Source: Companilactobacillus nuruki
GTDB lineage: Bacteria; Bacillota; Bacilli; Lactobacillales; Lactobacillaceae
Length of the DNA: 64,000 bases
NCBI RefSeq assembly: GCF_002872255.1
Contig: NZ_NIPR01000061.1
Coordinates: 34,978 to 98,977, forward strand
Direction of reading: 5' to 3'
How positions within the stretch are numbered: the first letter of the stretch is position 1; each line of letters begins with the position of its first letter. Below the pieces are notes generated by a model. It was not told the DNA's origin and searched no databases. It saw only the letters and a program-made list of their open reading frames with translations. Positions 46,033 through 56,058 of the stretch are shown one piece after another. A program made the position numbers and the translations under genes.

Positions 46033-46089
46033 AATTCTTGTACCTATCAATTGATTAATATTCCACAGTTGGAACACTATGTACCATAA

Positions 46090-46836
46090 TCAATTTAATC
46101 TACGTGCATTATCCTGATTACGTAACTCCTTTAACAGTCCATCTACTAAATAAACACATGGAACTTGACTAGTCAGATCATAATACTTATGTATCCTAGT
46201 TTCTTTGACCTTATACGTTAAAGCGTAACGGCCAATTCTAGCAATTGGACTTTCAATATTGCCAGTAATACTGACCAAGACTGTATCTGCTGAATTGACA
46301 AAATCATTTAGTGTTTCAACTAATTCAGTTGTCTTACCTGAGACTGACAATGTAATTAATACATTGTTAGAGGCATTACTTAACTGTTGTATTAATGGAT
46401 AGTATGGATCTTCAACTGCTAAACTATTGAATCCTAACGATGCCGCTTGCCTAGCTGCATATTTCGCAATTGCCCCTGATGCTCCCATACCAAAGAAAAT
46501 AACATTGTCAGCGTCTAACATTATATGAGCCACTAATTTTATTGTTTTTTCAATATCATTGGGAAACACATCTCGAGTAATTATATTTAAAATATCATCG
46601 TTAGATTTCATTAAATCTTGATTCTCAGTTTTAAATGAAACCTTAAACTCAGGAAAACTACTGTACCCAATCTTATGAATGAACCGCATGACTGATGAGT
46701 TTGAGACATGTGCCCCCTTCGCCAAATCACGCACTCTCATATAAGGAACTTGTTCGTCATGGTCAACAATAAAGCGATATACCGCCATATCTACTTCTGA
46801 TAATTTATCAATATCTTTAAATCCAAAAAAGGCCAT
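46090..46836 (-). CDS. RpiR/MurR-family transcriptional regulator
   Basis: 248 aa: HTH (about 1-77, LAKGAHVSNSSVMRFIHKIGYSSFPEFKV) plus SIS domain (about 110-240, VIFFGMGASGAIAKYAARQA, LITLSVSGKTTELVE). It binds a sugar phosphate and DNA. It lies directly upstream of the bglA operon on the same strand and is the likely regulator of it. It is 10 nt downstream of the SDR gene and probably cotranscribed with it. Confidence 0.88.
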   Translation of the reverse strand: MAFFGFKDIDKLSEVDMAVYRFIVDHDEQVPYMRVRDLAKGAHVSNSSVMRFIHKIGYSSFPEFKVSFKTENQDLMKSNDDILNIITRDVFPNDIEKTIKLVAHIMLDADNVIFFGMGASGAIAKYAARQAASLGFNSLAVEDPYYPLIQQLSNASNNVLITLSVSGKTTELVETLNDFVNSADTVLVSITGNIESPIARIGRYALTYKVKETRIHKYYDLTSQVPCVYLVDGLLKELRNQDNARRLN

Positions 46837-46846
46837 ATTAAATCCT

Positions 46847-47656
46847 CTACTTAATTAATCTTGTTAACACTTTACGATAAGTGTTAGGCATTTTTTTAGC
46901 AATCAGAACCATCCCATGATCCATTACTGAATTATAGTAGCGACGCTTAGGATTTTTGTCTGTAGCAGCTTGATAGAATATCTTAGCCAAATCTTCAGAC
47001 GTTGCTCCACTTCCAATTTGATTGAACAAATTTTCTACCTTGTTTATTAATTCTTCGTATGGTGAATTTTCTTTTAAATTCTTACGTGCATTTTCAAAAG
47101 CAATTTTACTCCACTCCGATTTAGTAATTCCTGGCTGTACGACGACTGAACGAATTCCAAATCTCTTAACCTCTGAATCTAGCACATCACTCCACATATT
47201 CAAGCTTGCTTTAGTTGCATGATACCATCCGCCCAGAGGACTATATACATCAGCACCAATAGAAGAAATATTAATAATACGACCCGATTTTTGACGACGC
47301 ATAATTGGTAAAACATATTGTGTTATTTGACCTACCCCAAACAAATTAACATCAAATTGTTTTTTGGCATTTTCAATTGGCACCTCTTCCAAAGGACCAT
47401 ATTCTCCATAACCAGCATTATTGATCAACACATCAATCCGACTTTGTTCACTAACCACTCGATCGACTAAACTACGTACCGATATTTTATCAGTTACATC
47501 TAATGCTTGCGTATGAATAGCTTGTTCATTTAAATCCTTTAACCGTTCAACACGTCTGGCTCCACCATAAACTTCAAATCCCTTAGACTTAAAATATAAC
47601 GCGCTTGCTTTACCCATTCCAGATGATATACCCGTTATTATCGCTACCTTAGTCAT
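46847..47656 (-). CDS. Short-chain dehydrogenase/reductase (SDR)
   Basis: 269 aa from the ATG at 47656 (TGGAGGAATAGAC upstream; eight extra codons in frame are unsupported). Classical SDR: NAD(P)-binding TGISSGMG (8-15), NNAGYG, catalytic Ser (NISSIG) and YHATK. The Arg pair GGARRVERL after the second strand suggests NADP(H). Substrate unknown. It forms a two-gene unit with the RpiR regulator. Confidence 0.88.
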   Translation of the reverse strand: MTKVAIITGISSGMGKASALYFKSKGFEVYGGARRVERLKDLNEQAIHTQALDVTDKISVRSLVDRVVSEQSRIDVLINNAGYGEYGPLEEVPIENAKKQFDVNLFGVGQITQYVLPIMRRQKSGRIINISSIGADVYSPLGGWYHATKASLNMWSDVLDSEVKRFGIRSVVVQPGITKSEWSKIAFENARKNLKENSPYEELINKVENLFNQIGSGATSEDLAKIFYQAATDKNPKRRYYNSVMDHGMVLIAKKMPNTYRKVLTRLIK

Positions 47657-47808
47657 GTCTATTCCTCCAAATCTTGTCATAATTCTATTTTAGCGTATTC
47701 ATAATCCAATTAATTATGTTCTACAAAAAGAGTTCAATTTAAATTATTCTGATTTAGCTAGGGCTTTAGTGATACTAGACTCTATTCAAAATAATTAAGT
47801 ATACAAAA

Positions 47809-47860
47809 AAAGTTCGTATTAATTGATATATTTCTACAAATTAATACGAACTATTTATTT
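47809..47860 (-). terminator. Palindromic terminator of GH65 copy 2 side
   Basis: AGTTCGTATTAATTG / CAAATTAATACGAACT, followed by ATTTATTTTT. It has the same build as the dispersed palindromic family (NAGTnnGTATTRA...) but a different arm sequence. It lies in a gene-free 275-bp gap between the SDR start and the GH65 stop. Confidence 0.7.
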
Positions 47861-47931
47861 TTACTAAAAAACATACAAGAAGAACTTATAACCTAGCTTC
47901 CCATTATTCAAAGCCACTAGATTTTTTTATA

Positions 47932-50259
47932 TCAACTTTTTTCTACCACATAATCTAATTCAACCGTTTTACCATCAATTACACGATATGTTTGACCATG
48001 ACTAATGAACTCCAAGTCTCCATCAGTAACCCCTACAATCATCTTACTATGGTCAATGCTGACTTTTACAAGACTATTGTGCCAGTGAATTTGATATTGC
48101 AGTTGTTGCCAATTAGCTGGCAAATTTGGATCTAGGCTGAGCTTATTATTAACAACCTTCAAACCACCAAACCCTTTTACAGTAGCATTCCAAATGCCAC
48201 CACAAGCAGCCAAATGCAGTCCCTGACTAGCCTTGCCTATATGTGTTCCTAAGTCTATTTCGCAAGCTTTTTCATAAAATTCATAGGCTTCTTTATTTAA
48301 TCGTAAATCACTAGCCATCATAGCATGCGTTGACAATGATAATGATGAATCATGCGTTGTTTTGGGTTCATAATAATTCCAATTGATTCGTTTTATTTTT
48401 TCATCAAAACGATCTCCAAATAGATTCAATAACAGTAAAACATCTGCTTGTTTAGTTATTTGCATACCATCAATTTGAGTTAAATTGTAACTTTTAAATA
48501 TATCGCTCACTTGATTATTAGTTTGATAACGTGACAAATCAATAATTCTTTTAGATAAGTATTGATCATCTTGAGGGATTACACCATCTACATTGGGCCG
48601 TGGTAAATAAATTTTGTTTACTTTATCTATCCATTCATTATATGTTTCTTTCAAATTCATCTTTTCATTTAAATGAACATATATATCTGGATAATTTTCT
48701 TTCAAAGTATTGAAAATTTTAATAGCCTTTTGAATACACCATTTAGCTGTATAGTTGGTAAACGCATTATTATTAACGTGTTCCTTATACTCATCCGGTC
48801 CAATAACATTCGTAATTTCGTAACGATCACGATCTTCATCATATTCTAAGCGACTGACCCAGAACTTTGCCGCATCCAAAATAATTTCATATCCCATATT
48901 CTTAGCAAATTCCTGATCATTAGTAGCGTTCAGATATTCCATAACTGAAATCACAATATCACTAGTAATATGCTGTTCAATGAACCCTGACCAGATTTTC
49001 ATGGCCTCTCCGGTGATTATATCGGCTGACCCGTATAATGGTGCCGTTTCACCATCTTCGGGCCAGGCGGCCTCCCAAGGGAACTGAGCGCCCTGATAAT
49101 TATTCTTCTGAGCCTTTTTATGTGCCCCTGTTAATCCTAGATATCGATAAGCTAAAAGTTTTTGGGCAACTGCTGGATTAGCATAAATATAATATGGCAA
49201 CATAAATATTTCTGTATCCCAAAAAGTATGTCCTTTATAGCCTTCGCCAGTTAATCCTTTGGCTCCAATATTCATCCTATTATCATCTGGAGTACTAGCT
49301 ACTAACTGATACCGTGCAAAATTAATGGCAACTTGTGGTTTGATATCATCAGAATCTATCTTGACGTAATCTTTTTGCCAGACATTTTTTAACCATGATT
49401 TAGTTGATTTTTGTAATAATTCATCATAATTTGATAAACTATTATATTTTAATCTTTCAAGTGATAATGTTGAAAGATCACTGTTAGCATTGTTTCGATC
49501 AATACTTGTATAGACATTAGCATATTTAATCAACGTGAATTTCTGATCAGTATTCAAATTCAAATCATAATTACAAAAAATTTGACGACGTCCCATATTG
49601 ATATAAGGTTTCATATTCAACAAAATCCCATCAATATAAGCATCATTTTTCACATTGAAAGCAAATTTAATATGAGACTGCTGAGTTTCTGACATCAACT
49701 GAATATATTGCCCATCATATAAACGCTTATTGCCCTCTATCATATGTTGAGTTTCACTGTTTGATTGTTGACCATCAATTCCTGATCTTATTTGGATATT
49801 CAAATTATTTTGGTCCGAACTAATTTCTACTTTTGATACAAACAAATGCTTATCACGCATTGAAACGAACCTAGAAAATCTAAAATTAATCCTCTTATCA
49901 TTGATAATCCAATCAAAGGTTCTCGTCAATTCGCCATTTTTTAAATTCAAATATTTATGATAATCCTCTATTGAGCCATCATTTAAAGACAGACTCTCCT
50001 TATCAATTTTGATCTCCATATTGACCAAATCAGGTAGATTAGGTAATTCAGTTACCTCACCTGGAAAAGCATCAAAGGTCCCCGCCACAAACATATCTCG
50101 ACGTTCACCAAGTTGTCGTTCCTCGGAGACTCCTCTGATACCCAAATATCCATTTCCTTGAAACATAACTGATTCAATTTTATTGATCATCATCGTGTCA
50201 AAATTATCCGTACCAATATACCAGCTATTTCTCTTATCTGTATCTACGCAAAATTTCAT
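47932..50259 (-). CDS. GH65 disaccharide phosphorylase (maltose phosphorylase-like), copy 2
   Basis: 775 aa from the ATG at 50259; an in-frame TTG at 50292 and another at 50277 with GAGG upstream are alternatives. The protein is a close paralogue of copy 1 with the same landmarks: MFQGNGYLGIRG, ELPNLPDLVNMEIKI, KGHTFWDTEIFMLPYY, general-acid motif TNVIGPDEYKEH and the C-terminal sandwich. Copy 2 differs in the barrel region (AWPEDGETAPLYG versus AMPADAESAPIWG), so substrates may differ. It is monocistronic, under a cre site, with a GTTTAAAC motif in its leader. Confidence 0.9.
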   Translation of the reverse strand: MKFCVDTDKRNSWYIGTDNFDTMMINKIESVMFQGNGYLGIRGVSEERQLGERRDMFVAGTFDAFPGEVTELPNLPDLVNMEIKIDKESLSLNDGSIEDYHKYLNLKNGELTRTFDWIINDKRINFRFSRFVSMRDKHLFVSKVEISSDQNNLNIQIRSGIDGQQSNSETQHMIEGNKRLYDGQYIQLMSETQQSHIKFAFNVKNDAYIDGILLNMKPYINMGRRQIFCNYDLNLNTDQKFTLIKYANVYTSIDRNNANSDLSTLSLERLKYNSLSNYDELLQKSTKSWLKNVWQKDYVKIDSDDIKPQVAINFARYQLVASTPDDNRMNIGAKGLTGEGYKGHTFWDTEIFMLPYYIYANPAVAQKLLAYRYLGLTGAHKKAQKNNYQGAQFPWEAAWPEDGETAPLYGSADIITGEAMKIWSGFIEQHITSDIVISVMEYLNATNDQEFAKNMGYEIILDAAKFWVSRLEYDEDRDRYEITNVIGPDEYKEHVNNNAFTNYTAKWCIQKAIKIFNTLKENYPDIYVHLNEKMNLKETYNEWIDKVNKIYLPRPNVDGVIPQDDQYLSKRIIDLSRYQTNNQVSDIFKSYNLTQIDGMQITKQADVLLLLNLFGDRFDEKIKRINWNYYEPKTTHDSSLSLSTHAMMASDLRLNKEAYEFYEKACEIDLGTHIGKASQGLHLAACGGIWNATVKGFGGLKVVNNKLSLDPNLPANWQQLQYQIHWHNSLVKVSIDHSKMIVGVTDGDLEFISHGQTYRVIDGKTVELDYVVEKS

Positions 50260-50306
50260 TTCTCTTCGTCCAATCAATTTATTTTGCCTCAATACTGGTA
50301 ATGTTC

Positions 50307-50350
50307 AAAATATGTTTAAACTTCCTCATACATATTGTAAACGTTTTTAT
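50307..50350 (-). promoter_or_regulatory. Promoter region of GH65 copy 2: cre and GTTTAAAC motif
   Basis: TGTAAACGTTTTTA (50337-50350) fits the cre consensus with one mismatch and overlaps a -10 box TACAAT on the minus strand. AAGTTTAAACAT lies about 12 bp further downstream and shares its core with the perfect operator at 41851-41870. Confidence 0.55.
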
Positions 50351-50390
50351 TTAGATATTACAAAAAGATGTCCTAATTTATTTCAAAATA

Positions 50391-50422
50391 AAAAAATGTA
50401 CCCTCAAAAGGACACATTTTCT
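50391..50422 (-). terminator. Rho-independent terminator of the small HTH gene
   Basis: AAAATGTGTCC / GGGTACATTTTTTT stem on the minus strand. Confidence 0.7.
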
Positions 50423-50483
50423 CAAAAGTAACAATCCTATATCAATAATCAAACTAACCCAAATTTTTGTTCAATATTGATAT

Positions 50484-50738
50484 TTATCTTCTAGTATTGT
50501 TCTCTTTTAAATTCTTTAGAATTAATTCACTAATCTCACTCAAATCAATTCCATACAAATCTGAAAGTACGAACAATAACTCTCCGTCAATGATCTTATT
50601 CTTATCAGTTTCAATAGCACTCAAAACTGAAGTCGACGTCGAGAAGTTATAATCCTCGCTCACTGTATCAACGACTTGTTGTAAAGTCATTTCTTTAAAG
50701 AACCTCTTGGTCCTCAAATATCTTCCTATTGTCATCAT
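50484..50738 (-). CDS. Small helix-turn-helix protein
   Basis: 84 aa, soluble. The N-terminal 65 residues follow the XRE pattern: IGRYLRTKRFFKEMTLQQVV, then STSTSVLSAIETDK and LFVLSDLYGIDLSEI. The recognition helix (TSTSVLSAIE) resembles those of Rgg-like HTH domains but no C-terminal TPR part exists. It is probably a DNA-binding regulator. A TTTTCCAA-N5-TTGGAAAA palindrome 59 bp upstream may be its own operator. The start is one of two adjacent ATGs; the ribosome site is weak. Confidence 0.75.
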   Translation of the reverse strand: MMTIGRYLRTKRFFKEMTLQQVVDTVSEDYNFSTSTSVLSAIETDKNKIIDGELLFVLSDLYGIDLSEISELILKNLKENNTRR

Positions 50739-51043
50739 ATGCTAAATACAACCTGTACCTTTCATAATATATGATATTTTAACCTAAAATATAAGTTTTC
50801 CAAAATTATTGGAAAATTTGTATTTACAGTCTGTCATAAAAAAGTTCCCACGTTAAGAAATATGACTTGGATAAATTAATTTATCCAGACATATAAATCA
50901 ACTATTCAAGTATTTTATATGACAGTAATAATTTTAACCATAATTGACAATTCTTATAGAAACCTTAAAAAATTAGACTATGAAAAAATTATACAAATTA
51001 AATAACAGTATAAATGCTGATTAAAATCACTTTTTGTCACAAA
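50739..51043. other. Gene-free stretch rich in nested palindromes
   Basis: No credible reading frame. Contains TTTTCCAA-N5-TTGGAAAA (50797-50817), the perfect 20-bp palindrome TGGATAAATTAATTTATCCA (50868-50887) within a longer near-palindrome (about 50860-50894), and an outer inverted pair CTGTCATA (50831-50838) / TATGACAG (50918-50925). Confidence 0.5.
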
Positions 51044-51091
51044 AGAATAGACATAAGGACCATTTTTAAGTGGCCATTATGTCTATTTTTT
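51044..51091 (-). terminator. Rho-independent terminator
   Basis: AATAGACATAA.GGACCA / TGGCC.TTATGTCTATTTTTT stem at the end of the membrane-anchored protein gene. Confidence 0.85.
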
Positions 51092-51578
51092 ATTGACTTA
51101 TATCTTGCCTCAATTGATTCAATTGTCCATTATTAGACAATTTCTGATATTGCTGATATGCCTGATACCAATTTCCATCGCTAACAGCATTTCTCAGCCC
51201 AGAATAACTATCATTCGTAAAAATTTCTTGAGCAGCTTTTTGGGATTGTTCTTTAGATAAAGATGAGGAATCTTGAATTAAATCAGCAGTTTTTTGTTGA
51301 CTACTTGCTGCTGAAATAATCTGTGACATTTTCTTTTTACCCAGAACAGAGGCAGCTCGATCAATCTTCTCATCCTTTGCTGAATCCCCTGTTTTTTTGG
51401 ATTTAACTTTCTTCACTAATTCAGACTTAACAACCTTGTCACTAGCTGTGTCATTCCCTGTTACATTTCTCAAAACATTATTTAACGGAAAGAAAAACAC
51501 TATACATAAAACTAAAATAACTAAAACTGAAACAACTATTAAAATTAATGGCTTTCTATTCTTTTTACGATGACGCAT
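51090..51578 (-). CDS. Membrane-anchored extracellular protein of unknown function
   Basis: 162 aa. A very basic N-terminus (MRHRKKNRK) and one membrane helix (about 10-31) indicate N-in topology with a Ser/Lys/Asp-rich extracellular region of ~130 residues, predicted helical. The last third (DGNWYQAYQQYQKLSNNGQLNQLRQDIS) looks TPR-like. AAGGTGG precedes the ATG. I do not recognise the family. It is monocistronic. Confidence 0.7.
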   Translation of the reverse strand: MRHRKKNRKPLILIVVSVLVILVLCIVFFFPLNNVLRNVTGNDTASDKVVKSELVKKVKSKKTGDSAKDEKIDRAASVLGKKKMSQIISAASSQQKTADLIQDSSSLSKEQSQKAAQEIFTNDSYSGLRNAVSDGNWYQAYQQYQKLSNNGQLNQLRQDISQ

Positions 51579-52028
51579 ATATCCACCTTTTTTCTTAAAG
51601 ACATATTAACATATATTATTTGAAATAATTAAATCGACAACTTTTATTAATAGTATGGCACGAGTAATCGTTCAAGTTCAACGATTCTCACAATCTAATT
51701 TATAATATATATTTATTAATGTATTAATTAAGACATTTTGTATTTATTTCAATATTAATATGATTATTCATTCACATATATTTCTTTATAGTCCCTTCGA
51801 ACTTTGCTGTGTAAAGGGTTACATTGCTTTCAATCTTTTATCCTCTCACAATATATGGCACTTTGCCAAAATTAGTATTTTTAATATTTCTTTAATAAAT
51901 AATCCTTGTAAATTAAAATACAATTAATTATAATCATAACCAATCGTTACCATCTCAATTCAATCATACGTGTTTATGCTTTTGCTGTAGGGCGAATTAG
52001 GGATAAATTGAAGCCAGGAGGGGATTTC
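51579..52028 (+). promoter_or_regulatory. Intergenic region with the opp promoter
   Basis: No gene in these ~450 bp. A promoter for opp is -35 TTGTAA (51906-51911), 17 bp, -10 TATAAT (51929-51934), giving a leader of ~90 nt. A hairpin AATCGTT-N7-AACGATT (51666-51686) lies far upstream. Confidence 0.55.
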
Positions 52029-53039
52029 TTGGAGTCTACATCAGAATTTTTGAATATTAAAGATGTTAATACATCATTTAAGATTAAGGGTAAATATTAC
52101 GATGCAATTTCACATATCAATCTTGAAGTACATCATGATGAGATTTTAGCTATTGTTGGCGAATCTGGCTGTGGAAAAAGCACCCTAGCAACAACCATCA
52201 TGGGACTACATGATCCAGCAGAAACAAAAATCACTGGCGAAATTGATTTTGAAGGCACTAACTTGCTCTCGCTTGATGAGAAGGGCTACAACCAATTTCG
52301 AGGTGCCAAGATCGGTATGATTTTCCAAGATCCATTATCGGCATTGAATCCTTTAAAACGAATTGAAGATCAAATACAAGAGGTTATGGACTATCACACC
52401 AACCTCACTGCTGAACAAAAACATGATCGTGTCTTGGAATTATTAAAAGATGTTGGCATTGTCAATCCTAAAAGAACTGCTCATCAATTTCCACATGAGC
52501 TATCTGGCGGTATGAGACAACGTGTAATTATTGCCATTGCTATTGCTTGCAAACCTGATTTAATTATTGCAGACGAGCCAACAACTGCATTGGATGTAAC
52601 TATTCAAGCACAGATTCTTGACGTTTTAAGAGATATTCAAAAAGAAAATCACGCTGGAATTATTCTAATCACTCATGATTTAGGAGTCGTTGCCGAAACA
52701 GCCGATCGAGTTGCAGTTATGTATGCCGGTCAAATAGTTGAACTGGGTTCTGCTGAACAAATTTTTAATACTCCTAAGCATCCTTATACTCGTTCACTCT
52801 TAAGATCAATGCCACAACGAGATAACGAAAATGATGATTTATATGTCATCAAAGGAAATGTCCCTTCATTACAAAAAATGCCTCATACGGGAGATCGTTT
52901 TGCCCCAAGAATTCCTTGGGTAAAAAGTTCTTCTCACGAAACGAATCCAATAATGCACGAAATAGAGTCTGGACATAGTGTTCGTTGTACTTGCTATAAA
53001 GATTTCGAATTTCCTGATCAAGGGGGACAAAGAGCATGA
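52029..53039 (+). CDS. oppD: Oligopeptide ABC transporter ATP-binding protein OppD
   Basis: 336 aa from the TTG at 52029, chosen because AGGAGGGG lies 5 nt upstream; a TTG at 52008 is in frame but without a site. Walker [11 protein letters not shown]-loop [15 protein letters not shown], signature LSGGMRQR, Walker [14 protein letters not shown]-loop ITHDLG, and the C-terminal oligopeptide/dipeptide domain with two cysteines (VRCTC) that may bind an iron-sulfur cluster as in related proteins. Its stop overlaps oppF by 4 nt. Confidence 0.93.
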   Translation: MESTSEFLNIKDVNTSFKIKGKYYDAISHINLEVHHDEILAIVGESGCGKSTLATTIMGLHDPAETKITGEIDFEGTNLLSLDEKGYNQFRGAKIGMIFQDPLSALNPLKRIEDQIQEVMDYHTNLTAEQKHDRVLELLKDVGIVNPKRTAHQFPHELSGGMRQRVIIAIAIACKPDLIIADEPTTALDVTIQAQILDVLRDIQKENHAGIILITHDLGVVAETADRVAVMYAGQIVELGSAEQIFNTPKHPYTRSLLRSMPQRDNENDDLYVIKGNVPSLQKMPHTGDRFAPRIPWVKSSSHETNPIMHEIESGHSVRCTCYKDFEFPDQGGQRA

Positions 53040-54007
53040 GCCTAATTGAAATCAACGATTTAAAAGTGCATTACCCCATCCGTTCTGGTTTTTGGAATCG
53101 AATCACCTATTCAGTCAAGGCGGTAGATGGTATTAGTTTCAATATTGAAGCTGGCGAAACTTATGGCCTTGTTGGAGAATCAGGTTCTGGTAAATCGACA
53201 ACTGGTAAATCAGTGGTTGGTCTGGAAAAGATCACTAGTGGTTCGATTATGTATAAAGGTAAAGACATCACTAAAAAATCTAATCGCAAGGAACTCGATT
53301 ACAATCACGATGTTCAAATGATTTTCCAAGATTCACTTTCTAGTTTGAATCCTCGAAAAAGAATTGAAGACATCATCGCTGAACCATTAAGAAACTTTGA
53401 GAAACTAGATGCTAATGAAGAAAAATTACGTGTTCTTCAATTACTAGACATTGTTGGGCTTGATGCTGATGCACTTTATAAATATCCTCACCAATTTTCA
53501 GGTGGGCAAAGACAACGTATCGGTGTTGCCAGAGCGGTAGCTACCAATCCTAAATTGATCATTGCTGACGAACCTGTTTCAGCTTTGGATCTTTCAGTCC
53601 AGGCTCAAGTACTTAACTTTATGAAAAAAATTCAAAGAGAATTTGGAATTTCATATCTTTTCATATCACACGATTTGGGTGTCGTCAGACACATGTGCAA
53701 TAACATCGCCATTATGAATCGTGGTCGTCTGGTTGAAATTGGTACTAGAGATGATATTTACAACCATCCCTTACATATCTATACCAAGCGATTATTGGCC
53801 GCCATTCCTGAAACTAATGTTAATCATCGTCAAGAACATCGGGAACAACGTTTAGAGGTCGAAAAGATTTATCAAGAGCAGCAAGATAAATACTATGACA
53901 AAGATGGCAAGGCTTATCCATTAGTCCAAATTTCACCAACTCATTCAGTTGCTTTACCTGAGGATTTGGTTGAAAAAATCAAACATGAAGGCGAGGTCAA
54001 AGCATAA
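53036..54007 (+). CDS. oppF: Oligopeptide ABC transporter ATP-binding protein OppF
   Basis: 323 aa. Walker A GESGSGKSTTGK, Q-loop MIFQDSLSSLNPRKR, signature FSGGQRQR, Walker B LIIADEPVSALD, FISHDLGVVRHMC. It forms the ATPase heterodimer with OppD. The stop of oppF overlaps the oppB ATG by one base (TAATG). Confidence 0.93.
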   Translation: MSLIEINDLKVHYPIRSGFWNRITYSVKAVDGISFNIEAGETYGLVGESGSGKSTTGKSVVGLEKITSGSIMYKGKDITKKSNRKELDYNHDVQMIFQDSLSSLNPRKRIEDIIAEPLRNFEKLDANEEKLRVLQLLDIVGLDADALYKYPHQFSGGQRQRIGVARAVATNPKLIIADEPVSALDLSVQAQVLNFMKKIQREFGISYLFISHDLGVVRHMCNNIAIMNRGRLVEIGTRDDIYNHPLHIYTKRLLAAIPETNVNHRQEHREQRLEVEKIYQEQQDKYYDKDGKAYPLVQISPTHSVALPEDLVEKIKHEGEVKA

Positions 54008-54966
54008 TGTGGAAAACAATTCTCCGTCGTATCTTAATCATGATTCCTGAAATTATTATTCTTAGTATTCTAGTTTTTCTACTTGCTAAAGCCATGCCTG
54101 GTGACCCATTTACTGGTTCAATCAATCCCAAGGCTGACCCTGCTCAAATTCATCATTTAATGAAAATCAATGGCCTATACGATCCTTGGTATCAGCAATA
54201 TTGGAACTGGGTAGTTCATTTGTTCCACGGTAACCTTGGTAATAGTTATCAATATCAAGAACCAGTTACCCGTTTAATTAGTGGTCGTGCCGTTAACACA
54301 CTTTGGTTAGCTTTATTCACAACTGTTTTAACTTATTGTTTTGCTTTACCGATGGGAATGTACGCCGCTAAACATGAAGGAAAATTACCAGATTCAATTA
54401 TCAGAATTTATACCTATGTAACTTACTGTATCCCCTTCTTCGTTATTTTAGTTATTGGGATCTGGATCTTTGGTTATGTTCTAGGTTGGTTCCCAACTAC
54501 AGGTTCCGTTTCGTCAACAGCCAATCCCGGTTTTCCAACCATTGCTTCAAGACTTTATCACATTCTTCTACCAGGAATCCTTGGAGCTTTGTTCGGAACT
54601 GTTAACATTGTGCAATATCTTCGTTCCGAGGTTATTGATGCCAAGGGATCAGATTATGTTAGAACCGCTCGTTCAAAGGGTGTCCCTGAAAAAGACATCT
54701 ACAGACATCACATCTTCAGAAATTCACTCTTACCTATTGCAGCCTTTGCAGGTTACTCAATTACTGGTCTGTTAAATGGTTCCCTATTTACTGAGACAGT
54801 CTTTTCATATCCTGGTATGGGATTACTCTTTATTAATTCAATCAGTTATCGTGATTATACAGTTATCACCGCTTTAGTTTTAATTTACGGAATCTTAAAT
54901 CTATTAGGTACCTTACTTTCAGATATCATCCTAAGTATCGTCGATCCTAGAATCAGAATTCAATAA
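54007..54966 (+). CDS. oppB: Oligopeptide ABC transporter permease OppB
   Basis: 319 aa, six membrane helices, with the characteristic N-terminus ILRRILIMIPEIIILSILVFLLAKAMPGDPF and EAA motif YVRTARSKGVPEKDIYRHHIFRNSLLP. It pairs with OppC to form the peptide channel. Confidence 0.93.
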   Translation: MWKTILRRILIMIPEIIILSILVFLLAKAMPGDPFTGSINPKADPAQIHHLMKINGLYDPWYQQYWNWVVHLFHGNLGNSYQYQEPVTRLISGRAVNTLWLALFTTVLTYCFALPMGMYAAKHEGKLPDSIIRIYTYVTYCIPFFVILVIGIWIFGYVLGWFPTTGSVSSTANPGFPTIASRLYHILLPGILGALFGTVNIVQYLRSEVIDAKGSDYVRTARSKGVPEKDIYRHHIFRNSLLPIAAFAGYSITGLLNGSLFTETVFSYPGMGLLFINSISYRDYTVITALVLIYGILNLLGTLLSDIILSIVDPRIRIQ

Positions 54967-54979
54967 GGAGGTCGTTATT

Positions 54980-55930
54980 ATGGAAGAGAATTTAAACAAA
55001 CATTCAGACATTTCAGCGGCCGACCTAGAACGACTTTCTAAAGAAGCCCAAGATGAAGCTACTCCTTCATCTAGCAAAATTATTTGGAGTGAATTCAAAG
55101 CTGATAAACCAGCAATGGTTGCTTTGATATTGGTTGTCACATTTATTCTATTCGTTATGATTGCTTCCCTATTTATCAACACTCCTAAGATGATGGAAAC
55201 TGACATCATGAACTACAATGCTACACCTGGTTCAAACGGTTTCTTATTAGGAGCGGACACTGGTGGACGTCCGATTCTTCAACAACTGATCGTTGGCGCA
55301 AGAAACTCTATCGGTATCGCTATTGGCTTAACACTTATTTCTTCAACTTTCGGTATTTGTTGGGGACTAATCTCTGGTTATTTCAATGGCTACATCGACT
55401 GGGGAATGCAGCGTGTCTATGACTTTATGATGATGTTACCAATGACCATGATGATCATTGTTTTAGTTACTATCATCAAAAGCTACAATGCCGTTACTTT
55501 GACTTTTATTTTCTCAATCTTTTATTGGGAAGGAACCTCGCGTTTGATCCGTTCAAGAACTCTTTCCGAATCTGAAAAAGATTATGTCGCAGCTTCTAAA
55601 ACGTCTGGAACTGGTAGTTTCAAAATTATTTTTCGTGAAATCATGCCGAATATTTCCTCATTGATCATCGTTGATACGACCTTATCGTTCGCAGAAAATA
55701 TAGGTGTTGAAACAGGACTCTCTTATTTGGGATTTGGTCTCCCTATTCAAACACCATCACTTGGTACTTTGATTGCCAATGCCAACGATCCCAATAATAT
55801 CACTCAATACTGGTGGACCTGGTTGCCAGCAGCCCTCTTGATCATCATTCTCTGTTTATCTATCAGTTATATTGGTCAAGTCGTTAGAAGAGCTGCCGAT
55901 GCTTCACAACGTCACGGTATTTCAGATTAA
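54980..55930 (+). CDS. oppC: Oligopeptide ABC transporter permease OppC
   Basis: 316 aa with an N-terminal cytosolic helix, then six membrane helices. Family motifs LGADTGGRPILQQLIVGARNSIGIAIG and the EAA loop YVAASKTSGTGSFKIIFREIMPN. AAGGAGG precedes the ATG. Downstream is a 128-nt gap before oppA with no clear terminator. Confidence 0.93.
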   Translation: MEENLNKHSDISAADLERLSKEAQDEATPSSSKIIWSEFKADKPAMVALILVVTFILFVMIASLFINTPKMMETDIMNYNATPGSNGFLLGADTGGRPILQQLIVGARNSIGIAIGLTLISSTFGICWGLISGYFNGYIDWGMQRVYDFMMMLPMTMMIIVLVTIIKSYNAVTLTFIFSIFYWEGTSRLIRSRTLSESEKDYVAASKTSGTGSFKIIFREIMPNISSLIIVDTTLSFAENIGVETGLSYLGFGLPIQTPSLGTLIANANDPNNITQYWWTWLPAALLIIILCLSISYIGQVVRRAADASQRHGISD

Positions 55931-56058
55931 CTTAAAAAATTTAAGGGAAGTGGTGCCTCCATCATTACAGACGCATCTTTTTATTCAATGCCAACTCATC
56001 TTTCAACACGGGGAATTGGTTAAAATTTAGGGTTATTAATTTTTAAGGGGGAAACACA

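Noticed and set aside
52008..52028. Upstream TTG start for oppD
   Set aside because: The Shine-Dalgarno AGGAGGGG lies between this TTG and the one at 52029, so only the latter is correctly spaced.
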